Made by a program: the position numbers and the translations under genes
The notes under the pieces: generated by a model
What the model was told of the DNA's origin: nothing
What the model saw: only the letters and a program-made list of their open reading frames with translations
Database searches by the model: none
In this document: one piece after another, positions 1 through 8,944 of the stretch
How positions within the stretch are numbered: the stretch's first letter is position 1
Layout: every line of letters begins with the position of its first letter
Origin: Sergeia podlipaevii
Lineage: Eukaryota > Euglenozoa > Kinetoplastea > Trypanosomatida > Trypanosomatidae
Length of the DNA stretch: 41,244 nucleotides
Direction: 5' to 3'
Assembly: GCA_030849805.1 (NCBI GenBank)
Contig: JASANZ010002066.1
Location: 1 to 41,244, forward strand

Positions 1-1820
1 CTGTCGTTGTCAGCTGGAGTAAAGAGTGAAGCAGCGGCAGCGGAACGACTCAAGTTTTTATCTCCCCAATATTGCTGCTGCTGCTGTATTTGTGTTTGAC
101 GTTGCTGCATAGCCGCAGCGCAAGATGGAATGAGGGGCTGTCGCTCCGCATCCTCTCTACAATGCCGGAAGGAAGACGCGGAAGTCAACGCACGGAGTGA
201 CGTGGTACGCGCAAGAAGTCCGGGGCTTGGCTCAGCGGACGGTGCGGTGATGGTGACATGGTCCCTGCAGCTCATTGGACCCAACGAAGGGGTTGCAGGG
301 CCTGCACTCACGGCAGTTGCGGCGTACGTCGGTACGGCAGCTTGACGGCGGCGGCTGCGGATGACTGCATAACGATTGCCCTCTCTCGCAATCTTCTCCA
401 TTCTTGGAGCGATGGCCGCTGCTGCTGCAGAAGAACTGTAATGCTCTCCACTGCTTGAAGAAGAGAGTGGCCCCGCAGGGAGCACCGGGTTTATAGTACG
501 TGGCAAAGAAGAGAAGGAGGCTTTCGCTCGAGAAGAACTTCCATTTTTGATTTTATCGCCGTTTGAGCCATTGTCGTCACGTTGGTTGCTGTTAGTTATG
601 TTGCTGATGTCGTTCTTGCTGTTGCTGGTGCTGCTGTTATCGTTGCCGTGAATAGTGTGCGCATCGGGTTCATTGGCAGAGGCCACGTCAGTGACGCTGT
701 TCACCGTGTTGAGAAGGACGTTGGGGGTCATCGTTGTCGATGCTGGCCGCATTGTAACGGTGGGTATAGCCCCCAAGCTATCGTTGGGATCACTCCACAC
801 ACGACGTACCGTGGTCCCAAGTGGCGCGGGTTCATCATACGCACTCACGTCTGCCGACTCCACGCGGCGCGTTAAACCAAAACGAAGCGGTTCCCCTGTG
901 ATGGAGCGCGAGCTCGCCGATCCAAGGTCATGATGCTGCCCAGTCAGCGAGGTCTTACGGGTATTGAAAACAATGGTACCTTCAATGAAAGCGGAGGAGT
1001 AGCTACCAGATGAAGAGGATGCGGTTGACATCAAAGACATCCTGCGCTGTGCAATGTGGTTCTTCGTGTCACCTTCTCCTCTTCGTCCATGTCGGTACTG
1101 AGTGGGAGCTGGCAGTGCTGCAAACGGCATTGTTGCTTCTCGTTTTTCGCTATCAAAATGCGAAAGGCACCCCCGCTGCAGCTCTGGCAGTGGTGCTGCA
1201 CTAGAGTTTTCCCATTCATCATCAGTGTCTTCCGTCGTAACGGCATCCTCATCACCACCAGCATGGCAACAGTGTGTACTGCTCATTCCACCTGCTGCTG
1301 CTGAGTGTGTTGCTTTGTTGCTGTGCTGCCGTGGAGCCCAGGAGCTGTCCTGCTCCTCGTCCCAGTCATCCATGCTACCAGACACACCAGTAAGGTCTGC
1401 AACCGAGAACGTTCCCTCTATGTCGTGACGACCCTGACGCAGAGTGTAAAGTCCAGTGCGGCGTAGGCCTCCCAGTGCTGGCGGCGCAGGGCTACTACTG
1501 CTGCTCTCAATAAAAGGTTGCGTCTCCTCATGAAGGCACTCCCCAACTGCGTTCACAATCGGTGCCCCTTCAGTTGCAGCCGTTGTGATGGCGGTGGCGG
1601 TAGCGGCAAAATCCACCTCTGACAGGGGTGACTTCCTCCACTTACTTTTATTATAGGAGTGATACAAGGCAGTGCTAAGAGAGCAAGACGTGCACGGCAT
1701 AAACACATAACCTCCGCAAAGAAACTTACTGGAGCTGCCCGAAGACCTAACAGATGTTGGTGCATATTGAGTGTGCATAAATAAACATCCGTACGCGTAT
1801 GTAGTCATTTTCTCTGTCAT
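1..1820 (-). CDS. Unrecognised low-complexity protein, N-terminal part (runs off left edge)
   Basis: Reading the minus strand by hand from the ATG at 1820 gives 606 codons with no stop, so the gene continues beyond position 1. An in-frame TGA four codons upstream fixes this as the first possible Met; a second Met follows at residue 5. The protein is rich in Ser, Thr, Ala, Asn and Pro, with no recognisable globular domain. Visible features are a Cys-containing N-terminus (residues 1-50), two tryptophan-acidic patches (DDWDEEQ around residue 153 and DDEWENS around residue 203), an Asn/Ser-rich stretch near 600-550, and a Gln-rich stretch (QQRQTQIQQQQQ) near 65-110. No function can be assigned. 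It is downstream of TERT in the same transcription unit. Long openness, a clean start and a splice-acceptor-like sequence upstream make it a real gene; the opposite-strand short frames are shadows. Confidence 0.82.
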   Translation of the reverse strand, partial: MTEKMTTYAYGCLFMHTQYAPTSVRSSGSSSKFLCGGYVFMPCTSCSLSTALYHSYNKSKWRKSPLSEVDFAATATAITTAATEGAPIVNAVGECLHEETQPFIESSSSSPAPPALGGLRRTGLYTLRQGRHDIEGTFSVADLTGVSGSMDDWDEEQDSSWAPRQHSNKATHSAAAGGMSSTHCCHAGGDEDAVTTEDTDDEWENSSAAPLPELQRGCLSHFDSEKREATMPFAALPAPTQYRHGRRGEGDTKNHIAQRRMSLMSTASSSSGSYSSAFIEGTIVFNTRKTSLTGQHHDLGSASSRSITGEPLRFGLTRRVESADVSAYDEPAPLGTTVRRVWSDPNDSLGAIPTVTMRPASTTMTPNVLLNTVNSVTDVASANEPDAHTIHGNDNSSTSNSKNDISNITNSNQRDDNGSNGDKIKNGSSSRAKASFSSLPRTINPVLPAGPLSSSSSGEHYSSSAAAAAIAPRMEKIAREGNRYAVIRSRRRQAAVPTYAATAVSAGPATPSLGPMSCRDHVTITAPSAEPSPGLLARTTSLRALTSASSFRHCREDAERQPLIPSCAAAMQQRQTQIQQQQQYWGDKNLSRSAAAASLFTPADND

Positions 1821-2338
1821 AAGTGGCTTTCACCTCGACCCAGTTGATATACAAATGGGTATTGCCACTGTATACACACACACACAAGGAAAAAAGCCGC
1901 TATAATGAATCAACACAAAACTTTTTTTTTATGTATCGAAGTAAACCTCCCCTCCTTTGTGACCTGATCCCTTATGTGTAAGAAGGATAACAAGAATAAT
2001 AGAAGAAATGCAAGACTCAGCGCCACGAATGGCACTCGCTGTTATTGCTTTTGTCCTCCTCCCTTTTTAAGAAATTGTGTGGAAAGGGAGAAGGACGTGT
2101 ATATAGCACACTCACTCCAGTATATGTTCTTTAAGCGAAAAGAGACTATGTAAAACAAAAAAATAGAAAAAAAATAGAAAAAAGAAAAGAATATTTACAT
2201 TCTTAAGAGAAAAAAAGAAATGAAGGATCATGGAGCGAGTCGATATTCCCCTCAGACAAGCTAGTAAAAGATTATGATGGCAATAACAGCATTGTAGGGG
2301 GGTGACTTCTTTTCTCTGATGTGTAGAAGTAGCGCAAG
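1821..2338. other. Spacer between TERT and the left-edge gene
   Basis: AT-rich, holding a short AC repeat (about 1872-1886), a T9 run and several A-rich runs (2150-2220). It should contain the TERT 3'UTR and the 5'UTR of the next gene. I see no gene in it; the short minus-strand frame reaching into 2112 is a shadow that overlaps TERT. Confidence 0.7.
1868..1896 (-). promoter_or_regulatory. Candidate trans-splice acceptor for the left-edge gene
   Basis: On the minus strand a T-rich tract (CTTTTTTCC) and a TG repeat end in ATACAG, with the AG at 1869-1868, about 48 bases before the ATG at 1820. This is the usual arrangement for spliced-leader addition. The exact AG is inferred, not shown. Confidence 0.45.
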
Positions 2339-5300
2339 TTATGTTCGGACAGCATTTAGCGCCTGAGCCGTCATTGAGCCAGGTCCAGTTTCCTGAAGCA
2401 GCGCAGCAGCACCACCACCATCTGCGCCACTCAGCAGACACGCCACCTTGCCACACAATCGAAACTGCCTCCGCACACGCCGCTGTACCTCCACCGCCGC
2501 CTGCCACCACCACCGCTGCCGCTGCCATCGCTGATGTTGCTGCCGCTGCTGCCTTTCACGAAAGTCACCGTCACGATACGCAGTGAAATCAGCGCAAGAG
2601 GAATCACAACTACCACGTGCGGATCGCATGAAGCCACGCAGTTCCTTCTGGAGAGTGCGGTGCAGCGCAAGTAACACGCAGAGACGCACTTCCTCTTCTG
2701 TCACATCGCACCACGATCCACAGCCCTCGAGCACGCGCCGGTGATGACGGAGCATGCGAAGCAGAGCATGGATGCAAGCTTGCAAAGGATATAGCAAGAG
2801 CGACAGCGAGAGGCAAGCAGGGACAGAGCCTGTGGCGAGAGAACAAGAAGTAAGTGAACTTTGCTGGCACAAGAACGACGATGACGATGGCGACGGCAGC
2901 TCCAACCGCCCGTGAGCAAAGGCCAGCATATCGGCCACCTTGCGCAATGCTAGGCGAGACCACACAAGACCAATTTCGTAAAATGTTTGCACCACACGCC
3001 TTCTGCTGTTGATGCAGCGGCACAGTAGTGTTGGGGGTGTGCGCAGACGCACAATGGTGAGGAGGCGCCTGCAGCTAGCAAGCACGCCAGAGTCATACCG
3101 CGTGAGAGCCGACGATGCCACCACGCGACCACCACCGCTAGCATGCATGAAAGAAGAAGAAGAGCTGCTCGATATCGGCTGCTGACGAAGCAAGGATACG
3201 AGCGGCAGCACCCGTGCCCACTCCAGAGCAACCTCGCATGTGTCTGCGCATAGCAGCAACCCACACCACGGCACAAAAGATATGGGGGCAGCAGCGGCAC
3301 CATCGTTACCACTGCAGTAACAGCCACTACCAGTGCGCACTAGCATCTTGTCAGGATTGCATCGATAGCCCACCTCTGGCCACCCTCGGTGCAAGGCCGC
3401 TGCGCATCGCTGCGCTGCGATGGGAGACATCGTAGCCACTAACACATCATCCACTCGCCTAAGCAGCATCGACGGCTCCGCGTGTTCCTCTAGTATCTGT
3501 GAGAGACTGAGGTCTATTGTGTGCAGCAGCACGTCACACAGCAGCATTGCCACCGGAGAGCCTTGTGTGATGCCTACATGTTGCCGATACAGACGTCCAT
3601 CCAAAGCAACGAGGTGAGCACTGAGATGCTCTCTCAGTGTGGCTCGCACCTCCGCCCCACTGATCATCTCCACTGTGATGAAAGGTGGCGGCACCGGAGC
3701 AGGGGAAGAGGAAGTGGCTGAAGGCGTCACAAGACCACCGCTGCCATCGCTGCTGTTAGTGTCCTCCTCGTACACAATCCAACCTGCAGGTATACGACGC
3801 AGTGCACCCGTGGTCAAAGACTTGTCGTCCACCATCATGCGGTGGCTCTGCAGACGCACACGGCCTCGAAAAGGCAAAATAGCGGTAAAGCCCAGGACGT
3901 AGTACCATGCGTGTGCCACCAGCGTATCCACAACACCCAGCACGGCGGACTGTGGAAGGTTGTCATAGCAACGAGATGCATCGCCGCGCACGTAGGTCAC
4001 GTCTTGTGGTATCCCGCTCTCACCACCCCCACTACTGCCGCACTCACGCCTCACAGCCTGAGTAAAGCTACGCAACTCTAGATACTCATCCTGATGCGTC
4101 AGGTTCGACAGTTTTGGGCGGCCTTCACTCAAAAAATTTTCCTCGAAGCCGCACATGAGGCACAACAAGGCACGCCTCAACACTGTGGAGCTGGGGCCAG
4201 CAAATCTGTGCCGCATCGCTGGCATCGAGCGACAAGTAGAGAAAGAGCATGGTAAGGAAGAAGGAGAGGACGATGTCCAGTCTCCAGAGCGAGCATACCG
4301 GCGCAGACATGACAACGCTACGCAAGCAGAAGGACTAATACCCTTTCCGCCGGTACGTGCCCAGCGTACGAGTGAAGCTGGATGTGTTGACCTCATGACC
4401 GCGATCGGGCGTAGCTTTTTCCGCTCAGGGAGGAAGTGAATGGATGCATACAACATCCTTAATGCAGCAGAAGAAGAAGAGGACAAACTGCTGCCGATGG
4501 TGGTGGTGGCGGCTTGTTGGAAAATAGAGCGTGTGCCAAGTACTGGCACTAGCGATGGCACGGTTACAACGGAAGTGAAGGAGTCTGTGTTGTTGTCGAG
4601 GGCGTTATCCTTTGCCTTTGCACTACACACGTCATTCTGGCAGTTGTGGTGGTGGAGGCGAAGTAGCTCACGCATCCCCTTCCGCATAAGACTCCGCCAC
4701 ACTGGCCAAGGCAGAAAAATAAAGGTGTTAGGGCTCCCCGAACTCCACGTCACGTGCAGCGCACGGCGTATGAGCGTAGGGACTACATGCTGAGTGAGGA
4801 AGAAAACAAACTGCAAGTATACTTGCTGCTGCACCATCGACCGTCGCCTTCTTGATTTCGTCATTGCAAGTGCCGCTCCCTTATTTTTGTCCCTGCAGAC
4901 CTCCTCTACACGGGTAATGCTGGTAGTGCTCGTGTAGAACCCTCGCAGCCAAGGTATCTTGGCCACCTGCGCCTTGTGAAGAAACTGGGAAAGGTGGAAT
5001 ACATCCTTGCGGCCAGAGAGTATCCACGCAGTGAGGGTAGCGCCTAACGCTTTCAACGTGCTGGCAGCACTTACCGCATCAACGCCCCAAAATGATGAGC
5101 TCGGGATGGACGATGGCTCGATCACGTCCTCCTCTTCAGTGACAGCATTGGTATTGCTGGTGTAACGAAGACGCTCAAGCAGGTCTATGAGATAGGAAAC
5201 CACCACATCTACCGGAGCGGTCAGTTGATGCACGTTGTAGCTGCCCTGCTGACGCTGGTGTTGTTGCTGAAAGCGAGTCTCAAGAAACCCAAAGTGGCGC

Positions 5301-6607
5301 AACGCCGCACCACGCAGGTCCATAGCAGCGCACTGTGTCAGAACCAGCGATATCACCTTAGCAAGATGCTGCTTCTTGTCAAACGGCTTCCCACGTTGGC
5401 ACTCCTCCCCTCTCTCTTGTCCTCCTCCACACAGCTCCATCGAGCTTGGCAGAGCGGCAGCGGCAGCAGTTGTACGAGTAAAGCGTGCGGGCGACGCAAA
5501 CGTAATGGGAAATATAGCCTGAGCCACCTCAGCACTCACAGCAACCTCGCGTGAAGCAAGCGACGACATAGTCAAGAGAGACACTTCGTCTGAAGCTATA
5601 TACACTTCAGTGCTTTGATCACTGTCACCCCGATGCAGGTAGACGTTGGCGTCATTACTGTTCTTTTCTCCTCCATATCTCGGGTTGCCTTGCGTGCGCC
5701 ATGAGTGGGAGCCTCCGTTCTGTGCCTTGAGTGCGCATGCCAGACTACGCGGGTGGCGCTGCAGCCACAACGCCTCCAGCCACCCATCTGGGACCTCTGG
5801 TGGCACAGTAGCCCCAGCATCATGGCCGCCAGTGTCACGAGGTTTAAGTCGGCCTACCGGTCCGCCCAGAAGCACAGTGCGTGGTACATCAGAACGGTAG
5901 ATGAATGCATTGCATGACTGCAAGAGACAGTTTCTCACGGGAGCACGTGTCGGCGTTATGGATCGCATAGCGATGGAGAAAGCGACCGTGTCAGTGTGGG
6001 AGCCAGTGCCAGCACTGCTTCTCCCTCCTCCATCATCTCCCTCTCCCTCCACACGTACTCGCTTTCTGCACATCTCCTCCGTCTCTTGTTGTCGTCGTCC
6101 TTGTTTCTGTCCTGCCAGCCGCGGCAGCCCTACCGTCAGTCTAGGGCCAAGCACCTGCAAGCCTCCTTCCCCTGGCGCAAACTGCACAACTAGCGGGCAA
6201 AACGCCAGCACAAAGCTGGACACGCTGGGCCCAATCTGATGCAGCAGTGAGGTCCATATAGGATGGGCCAGCACTGTATGCGTCATGAGGGAGCGACGCC
6301 GTGCGTGCACACAATGACGCAGCTGCTGGTGCTGAGCCGGTGGTAGTGAGCTCTTAGTGGCCGCTGACGTGGTCCTGTCTGGCCGAGGCGGCGCTGGAGG
6401 GGCTGCGAGAGAAACATATACGGTAATAGCGAAGGTTCCCGTGCTCGGCAAGTGTACGCACCTATCACTAATGGGCGGCTCTTGAGAGTAGTTGCCAGTG
6501 TCAGGAGGGGCGGTGAAGTGGAGTGAGAGAGAAAAGAAAGTGTGCAGAAAGGCCTTAAGCGAGAAGGGCCCTGCATAGCCAGGCACGGGCGGTAAAGAAG
6601 CAAACAT
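2339..6607 (-). CDS. TERT: Telomerase reverse transcriptase catalytic subunit (TERT)
   Basis: Copies the telomerase RNA template onto chromosome ends. The 1422-residue length is in the range of the large kinetoplastid TERTs. In order: a divergent N-terminal region; a T-motif-like segment around 600-650 (FFLTQHVV to LPWPVW); motifs 1/2 at about 718-738 (SIHFLPERKKLRPI); motif A at 872-884 (YVRGDASRCYDNL, catalytic Asp876); motif B' at 1004-1020 (GITQGSP); motif C with the Asp pair 1053-1054 (LRRVDDVLVA); motif D near 1080-1090; and motif E (FVPWCGLLL) near 1111-1119, the TERT primer-grip signature. The region between A and B' is long, as TERT's insertion in the fingers domain should be, and carries a Ser/Pro-rich loop near 950-975. 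Poly-Ser runs and a C-terminal Gln/Arg/Trp-rich stretch are unusual. All three catalytic aspartates are present. The ATG at 6607 follows a good splice acceptor. Identification is secure. Confidence 0.96.
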   Translation of the reverse strand: MFASLPPVPGYAGPFSLKAFLHTFFSLSLHFTAPPDTGNYSQEPPISDRCVHLPSTGTFAITVYVSLAAPPAPPRPDRTTSAATKSSLPPAQHQQLRHCVHARRRSLMTHTVLAHPIWTSLLHQIGPSVSSFVLAFCPLVVQFAPGEGGLQVLGPRLTVGLPRLAGQKQGRRQQETEEMCRKRVRVEGEGDDGGGRSSAGTGSHTDTVAFSIAMRSITPTRAPVRNCLLQSCNAFIYRSDVPRTVLLGGPVGRLKPRDTGGHDAGATVPPEVPDGWLEALWLQRHPRSLACALKAQNGGSHSWRTQGNPRYGGEKNSNDANVYLHRGDSDQSTEVYIASDEVSLLTMSSLASREVAVSAEVAQAIFPITFASPARFTRTTAAAAALPSSMELCGGGQERGEECQRGKPFDKKQHLAKVISLVLTQCAAMDLRGAALRHFGFLETRFQQQHQRQQGSYNVHQLTAPVDVVVSYLIDLLERLRYTSNTNAVTEEEDVIEPSSIPSSSFWGVDAVSAASTLKALGATLTAWILSGRKDVFHLSQFLHKAQVAKIPWLRGFYTSTTSITRVEEVCRDKNKGAALAMTKSRRRRSMVQQQVYLQFVFFLTQHVVPTLIRRALHVTWSSGSPNTFIFLPWPVWRSLMRKGMRELLRLHHHNCQNDVCSAKAKDNALDNNTDSFTSVVTVPSLVPVLGTRSIFQQAATTTIGSSLSSSSSAALRMLYASIHFLPERKKLRPIAVMRSTHPASLVRWARTGGKGISPSACVALSCLRRYARSGDWTSSSPSSLPCSFSTCRSMPAMRHRFAGPSSTVLRRALLCLMCGFEENFLSEGRPKLSNLTHQDEYLELRSFTQAVRRECGSSGGGESGIPQDVTYVRGDASRCYDNLPQSAVLGVVDTLVAHAWYYVLGFTAILPFRGRVRLQSHRMMVDDKSLTTGALRRIPAGWIVYEEDTNSSDGSGGLVTPSATSSSPAPVPPPFITVEMISGAEVRATLREHLSAHLVALDGRLYRQHVGITQGSPVAMLLCDVLLHTIDLSLSQILEEHAEPSMLLRRVDDVLVATMSPIAAQRCAAALHRGWPEVGYRCNPDKMLVRTGSGCYCSGNDGAAAAPISFVPWCGLLLCADTCEVALEWARVLPLVSLLRQQPISSSSSSSFMHASGGGRVVASSALTRYDSGVLASCRRLLTIVRLRTPPTLLCRCINSRRRVVQTFYEIGLVWSRLALRKVADMLAFAHGRLELPSPSSSSFLCQQSSLTSCSLATGSVPACLSLSLLLYPLQACIHALLRMLRHHRRVLEGCGSWCDVTEEEVRLCVLLALHRTLQKELRGFMRSARGSCDSSCADFTAYRDGDFRERQQRQQHQRWQRQRWWWQAAVEVQRRVRRQFRLCGKVACLLSGADGGGAAALLQETGPGSMTAQALNAVRT

Positions 6608-7111
6608 GATAGCGGTGAGGGAGGTGTGAAACTATGAGCTGAGAAGAAAGTAAAGAGAAAGTCCCTTTATCTTATTTTTTAAAAAAAAAAAGTAAGGGAG
6701 GTCTTTCGGTTGAACTTCAGTCTTCCTTTTTCTCCTTTAATGCTTCTGTATATGTATTCTCCCGCTTGGATACAGAAAGTTTCATTTGAATTCAGCACCT
6801 GATATTCGTCTTTCCTTTCTCTAAATTACTCTCGTGTTCCGTGTGCGTGTGCACACGCTAGCAAGCCATATATATATATATATTAGATGAGAGAAAGAGA
6901 AAAGGAAAAAAAAGTAATTAAGCATTGCGTATAAAGTAAGCGCTTCCACAAATAAAGAAAAAAAACAATGTATTCTCGCTGAAGAAAGGAAACCTGCTTG
7001 TATTTTCTTTAATGCTTGGTTATTTGACGTCCATGTCTACGTAATCAACAAGAGAACCAAATGCACTCTTGAACGCATACATACACACACATATATGCGC
7101 TTCTATGTTCT
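6608..7111. other. Spacer between the membrane protein gene and TERT
   Basis: AT-rich sequence with an A11 run near 6680-6691, a TA repeat at 6868-6883 and a CA/TA-rich patch near 7080-7095. No open frame of coding character is present. It holds the 3'UTR of the small membrane protein and the TERT 5'UTR. Confidence 0.7.
6639..6661 (-). promoter_or_regulatory. Candidate trans-splice acceptor for TERT
   Basis: The minus strand reads a pyrimidine tract (CTTTCTCTTTACTTTCTTCT) directly followed by CAG, with the AG at 6640-6639. It would leave a 5'UTR of about 31 bases before the TERT ATG. It is among the cleanest acceptors in the window and supports the chosen start. Confidence 0.65.
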
Positions 7112-7522
7112 CTACTTGGCCTCCTGGCGTATGACCTTGCTGCGCTCCCGAAACGCCTTGTGGGAATCAACAAGGATCTGTATGTCCTCCACCATGCCTA
7201 CTATCTTAGCGGCAGACATTGCCAGTAAAAAAAGAATAGAGAGAAAGGCTATACCGGTAATGGTGGGCTGAGCGAAGGCCGCCAACACACATTTGAAGAA
7301 GGTGCCAAGCAGAGAGCTGCCAAGGGCATCCCTTAAGACTATTAAAAGAATGTTGGCAGCGCTAGAAAGCACTATCGAGGTCAACAAACTCAGAAGAAGA
7401 GACCCGATGGTCAGGCGCAAGAAGCCACCAGAGGCGACTTCAATCGCGCCATTCACCATGAATGCGAGCACCAGCATCAGCACAAGCGCACACACAACTG
7501 CACTCAATATCTGTATCATCAT
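7112..7522 (-). CDS. Small hydrophobic multi-pass membrane protein, function unknown
   Basis: 136 residues from the ATG at 7522; the frame extends to 7543 only by a TTG codon, so the ATG pair (MM) is preferred. The protein is almost entirely hydrophobic: segments at roughly 2-24, 33-60 (possibly two close passes), 60-80 and 86-108 look membrane-spanning. They are followed by a short charged tail (about 110-136) with a run of Lys, Arg and Glu. No signal peptide is distinct from the first membrane segment, and no catalytic or transport motif is recognisable. It sits between S-adenosylhomocysteinase and TERT, which says little about its role. Membrane location is clear; everything else is unknown. 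Confidence 0.75.
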   Translation of the reverse strand: MMIQILSAVVCALVLMLVLAFMVNGAIEVASGGFLRLTIGSLLLSLLTSIVLSSAANILLIVLRDALGSSLLGTFFKCVLAAFAQPTITGIAFLSILFLLAMSAAKIVGMVEDIQILVDSHKAFRERSKVIRQEAK

Positions 7523-8944
7523 TGTGTAGAGAAAAACAGACAAAAAAAGGAGAAAAGAAAAACAGCCACAGAAAGAAATATGTATACTGGGATCCTATTG
7601 GGGTATGTCCGTGCGAGTTTCACCCGCCTTTTTAGTGGTGCGCTATAACAAGTGCGTGTGAGAGAGGAGGGGGGAGACCTAAGAGAAAGAGAGAGAGAGA
7701 GATAGTAAGCACCTTCCTTCTCGGGGGCCTTTCCACTCAGTGTATTTGAGCTAAGGTGCACTGTTTACCACAAGGAAAGAGAAAGAGAAAATCGAAAAAA
7801 AAAAAAAAAGATGTAGACATTTTATTGAGGTATGGAGCGGAACTAAGTGTTCACATGAAAGTGTCGGAACATATGTATATATAGAGCCTTGAGAGTTAGT
7901 CAGTAATGCGTCAACGCTTTTCTGTGAAGGCCTTCGATTGGCCCATTGGGCCCCTCTTTTTTTTTTTTTTAGTTATTGCCATTTGGGTCCTTTTTCTCTT
8001 ATTTGCTTTGCTTTCGCTTGGCAAAGTCAACTCCGGAATATGCGTACTTTTTTTTTTTTACCAAATCGTGCGAACCTTCACTCCGATAAAATCTTCTTTC
8101 TTCCATGGGTGTTGAAATGCTTACACGAATCAATCCCTCAAGGAAAATGTAAATAAATAAAAAGAAACAGAAGATTGAAACAAAGAGAGAAAAGTGCGAT
8201 CATCCATTTTTTCCTTCTTTTTTTCTCCCGGTATTAGTAGTTGATTATTGTTTATTTTATTTTTTTGCTGTTGTAGTTGAATGTCTCAAAAAATAAGGGA
8301 AAAGAAAATAAGCCTTTCAAATCCCTTCTTTTTGTTCCTGTGTGTGTGTGTGTTGGTGTTTGTGTGCACGTGGCTCGAAGACAAAAAAACCCACTATCAA
8401 CTATTCATTACAGCAAATTACAAACAAAACAAAGCAAAAATAGATATATATAAAATAAAAACGGGTAGAAGATAGACAACATGACAGAACAACAACAACA
8501 GCAGAAAAAAGGGAGCGCTGCTCAAGGCTAGCAAGAAGAAAAAAAAGGGGGAGGGAAGGGAATAGTGGGGAAAGATAAGGACGAGGATCTTCGTACACAG
8601 CGAAGACTTACATCGACGCAAATTGTCCGCTTTACGCTCCAAAGGAGAGAAGGCACGTGTCAAAGTGCAAAAAGAAAAGTAGCGTCTGAAGACACACTTT
8701 CTTCCCCTCTCCCTCACTTTTTTTTTTTTTGAACTCTCCCTCCCTCTTTCTCTCTCTCCCTCCCTCCCTCCCTCCCTCCTTCTCTCTCCCTCCCTTCATG
8801 TTCATCCCTGGTTGAGCATGATGCCCCATTCTCCTCCTTGTTTCCTTCCTCTTCACTGACGCTATGGGCTCCACATCTCACGCACACACACGCACACACA
8901 CACGCGGTGTGCGTACACGCAGGTGAGCGTAGTAGCGTAGTAGC
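7523..8944. other. Long spacer, mostly the SAHH 3'UTR
   Basis: 1.4 kb without a credible gene. It holds a GA repeat near 7681-7702, an A-run near 7796-7809, T-runs near 7958-7970 and 8049-8060, a TG repeat near 8340-8353, a TCCC-rich tract (8735-8796) and a CA-rich patch (8880-8905). Short frames on both strands here read through homopolymers and are low complexity. Confidence 0.7.
8735..8796 (-). repeat. GGGA-repeat tract with G-quadruplex motif in the SAHH 3'UTR
   Basis: The plus strand is TCCC/TC repeats; on the coding strand this reads GGGA units. Five consecutive G3 tracts separated by single A lie at 8758-8776, with more G3 tracts nearby (8738-8744 and 8788-8794). That fits the G-quadruplex consensus with one-base loops. 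The tract lies about 170-190 bases after the SAHH stop, so it would be in the mRNA if the poly(A) site is further on. Confidence 0.75.

Noticed and set aside
130..1428. Several plus-strand frames of 60-108 codons at the left edge
   Set aside because: They oppose a 606-codon minus-strand frame that fits the strand and start signals of the cluster.
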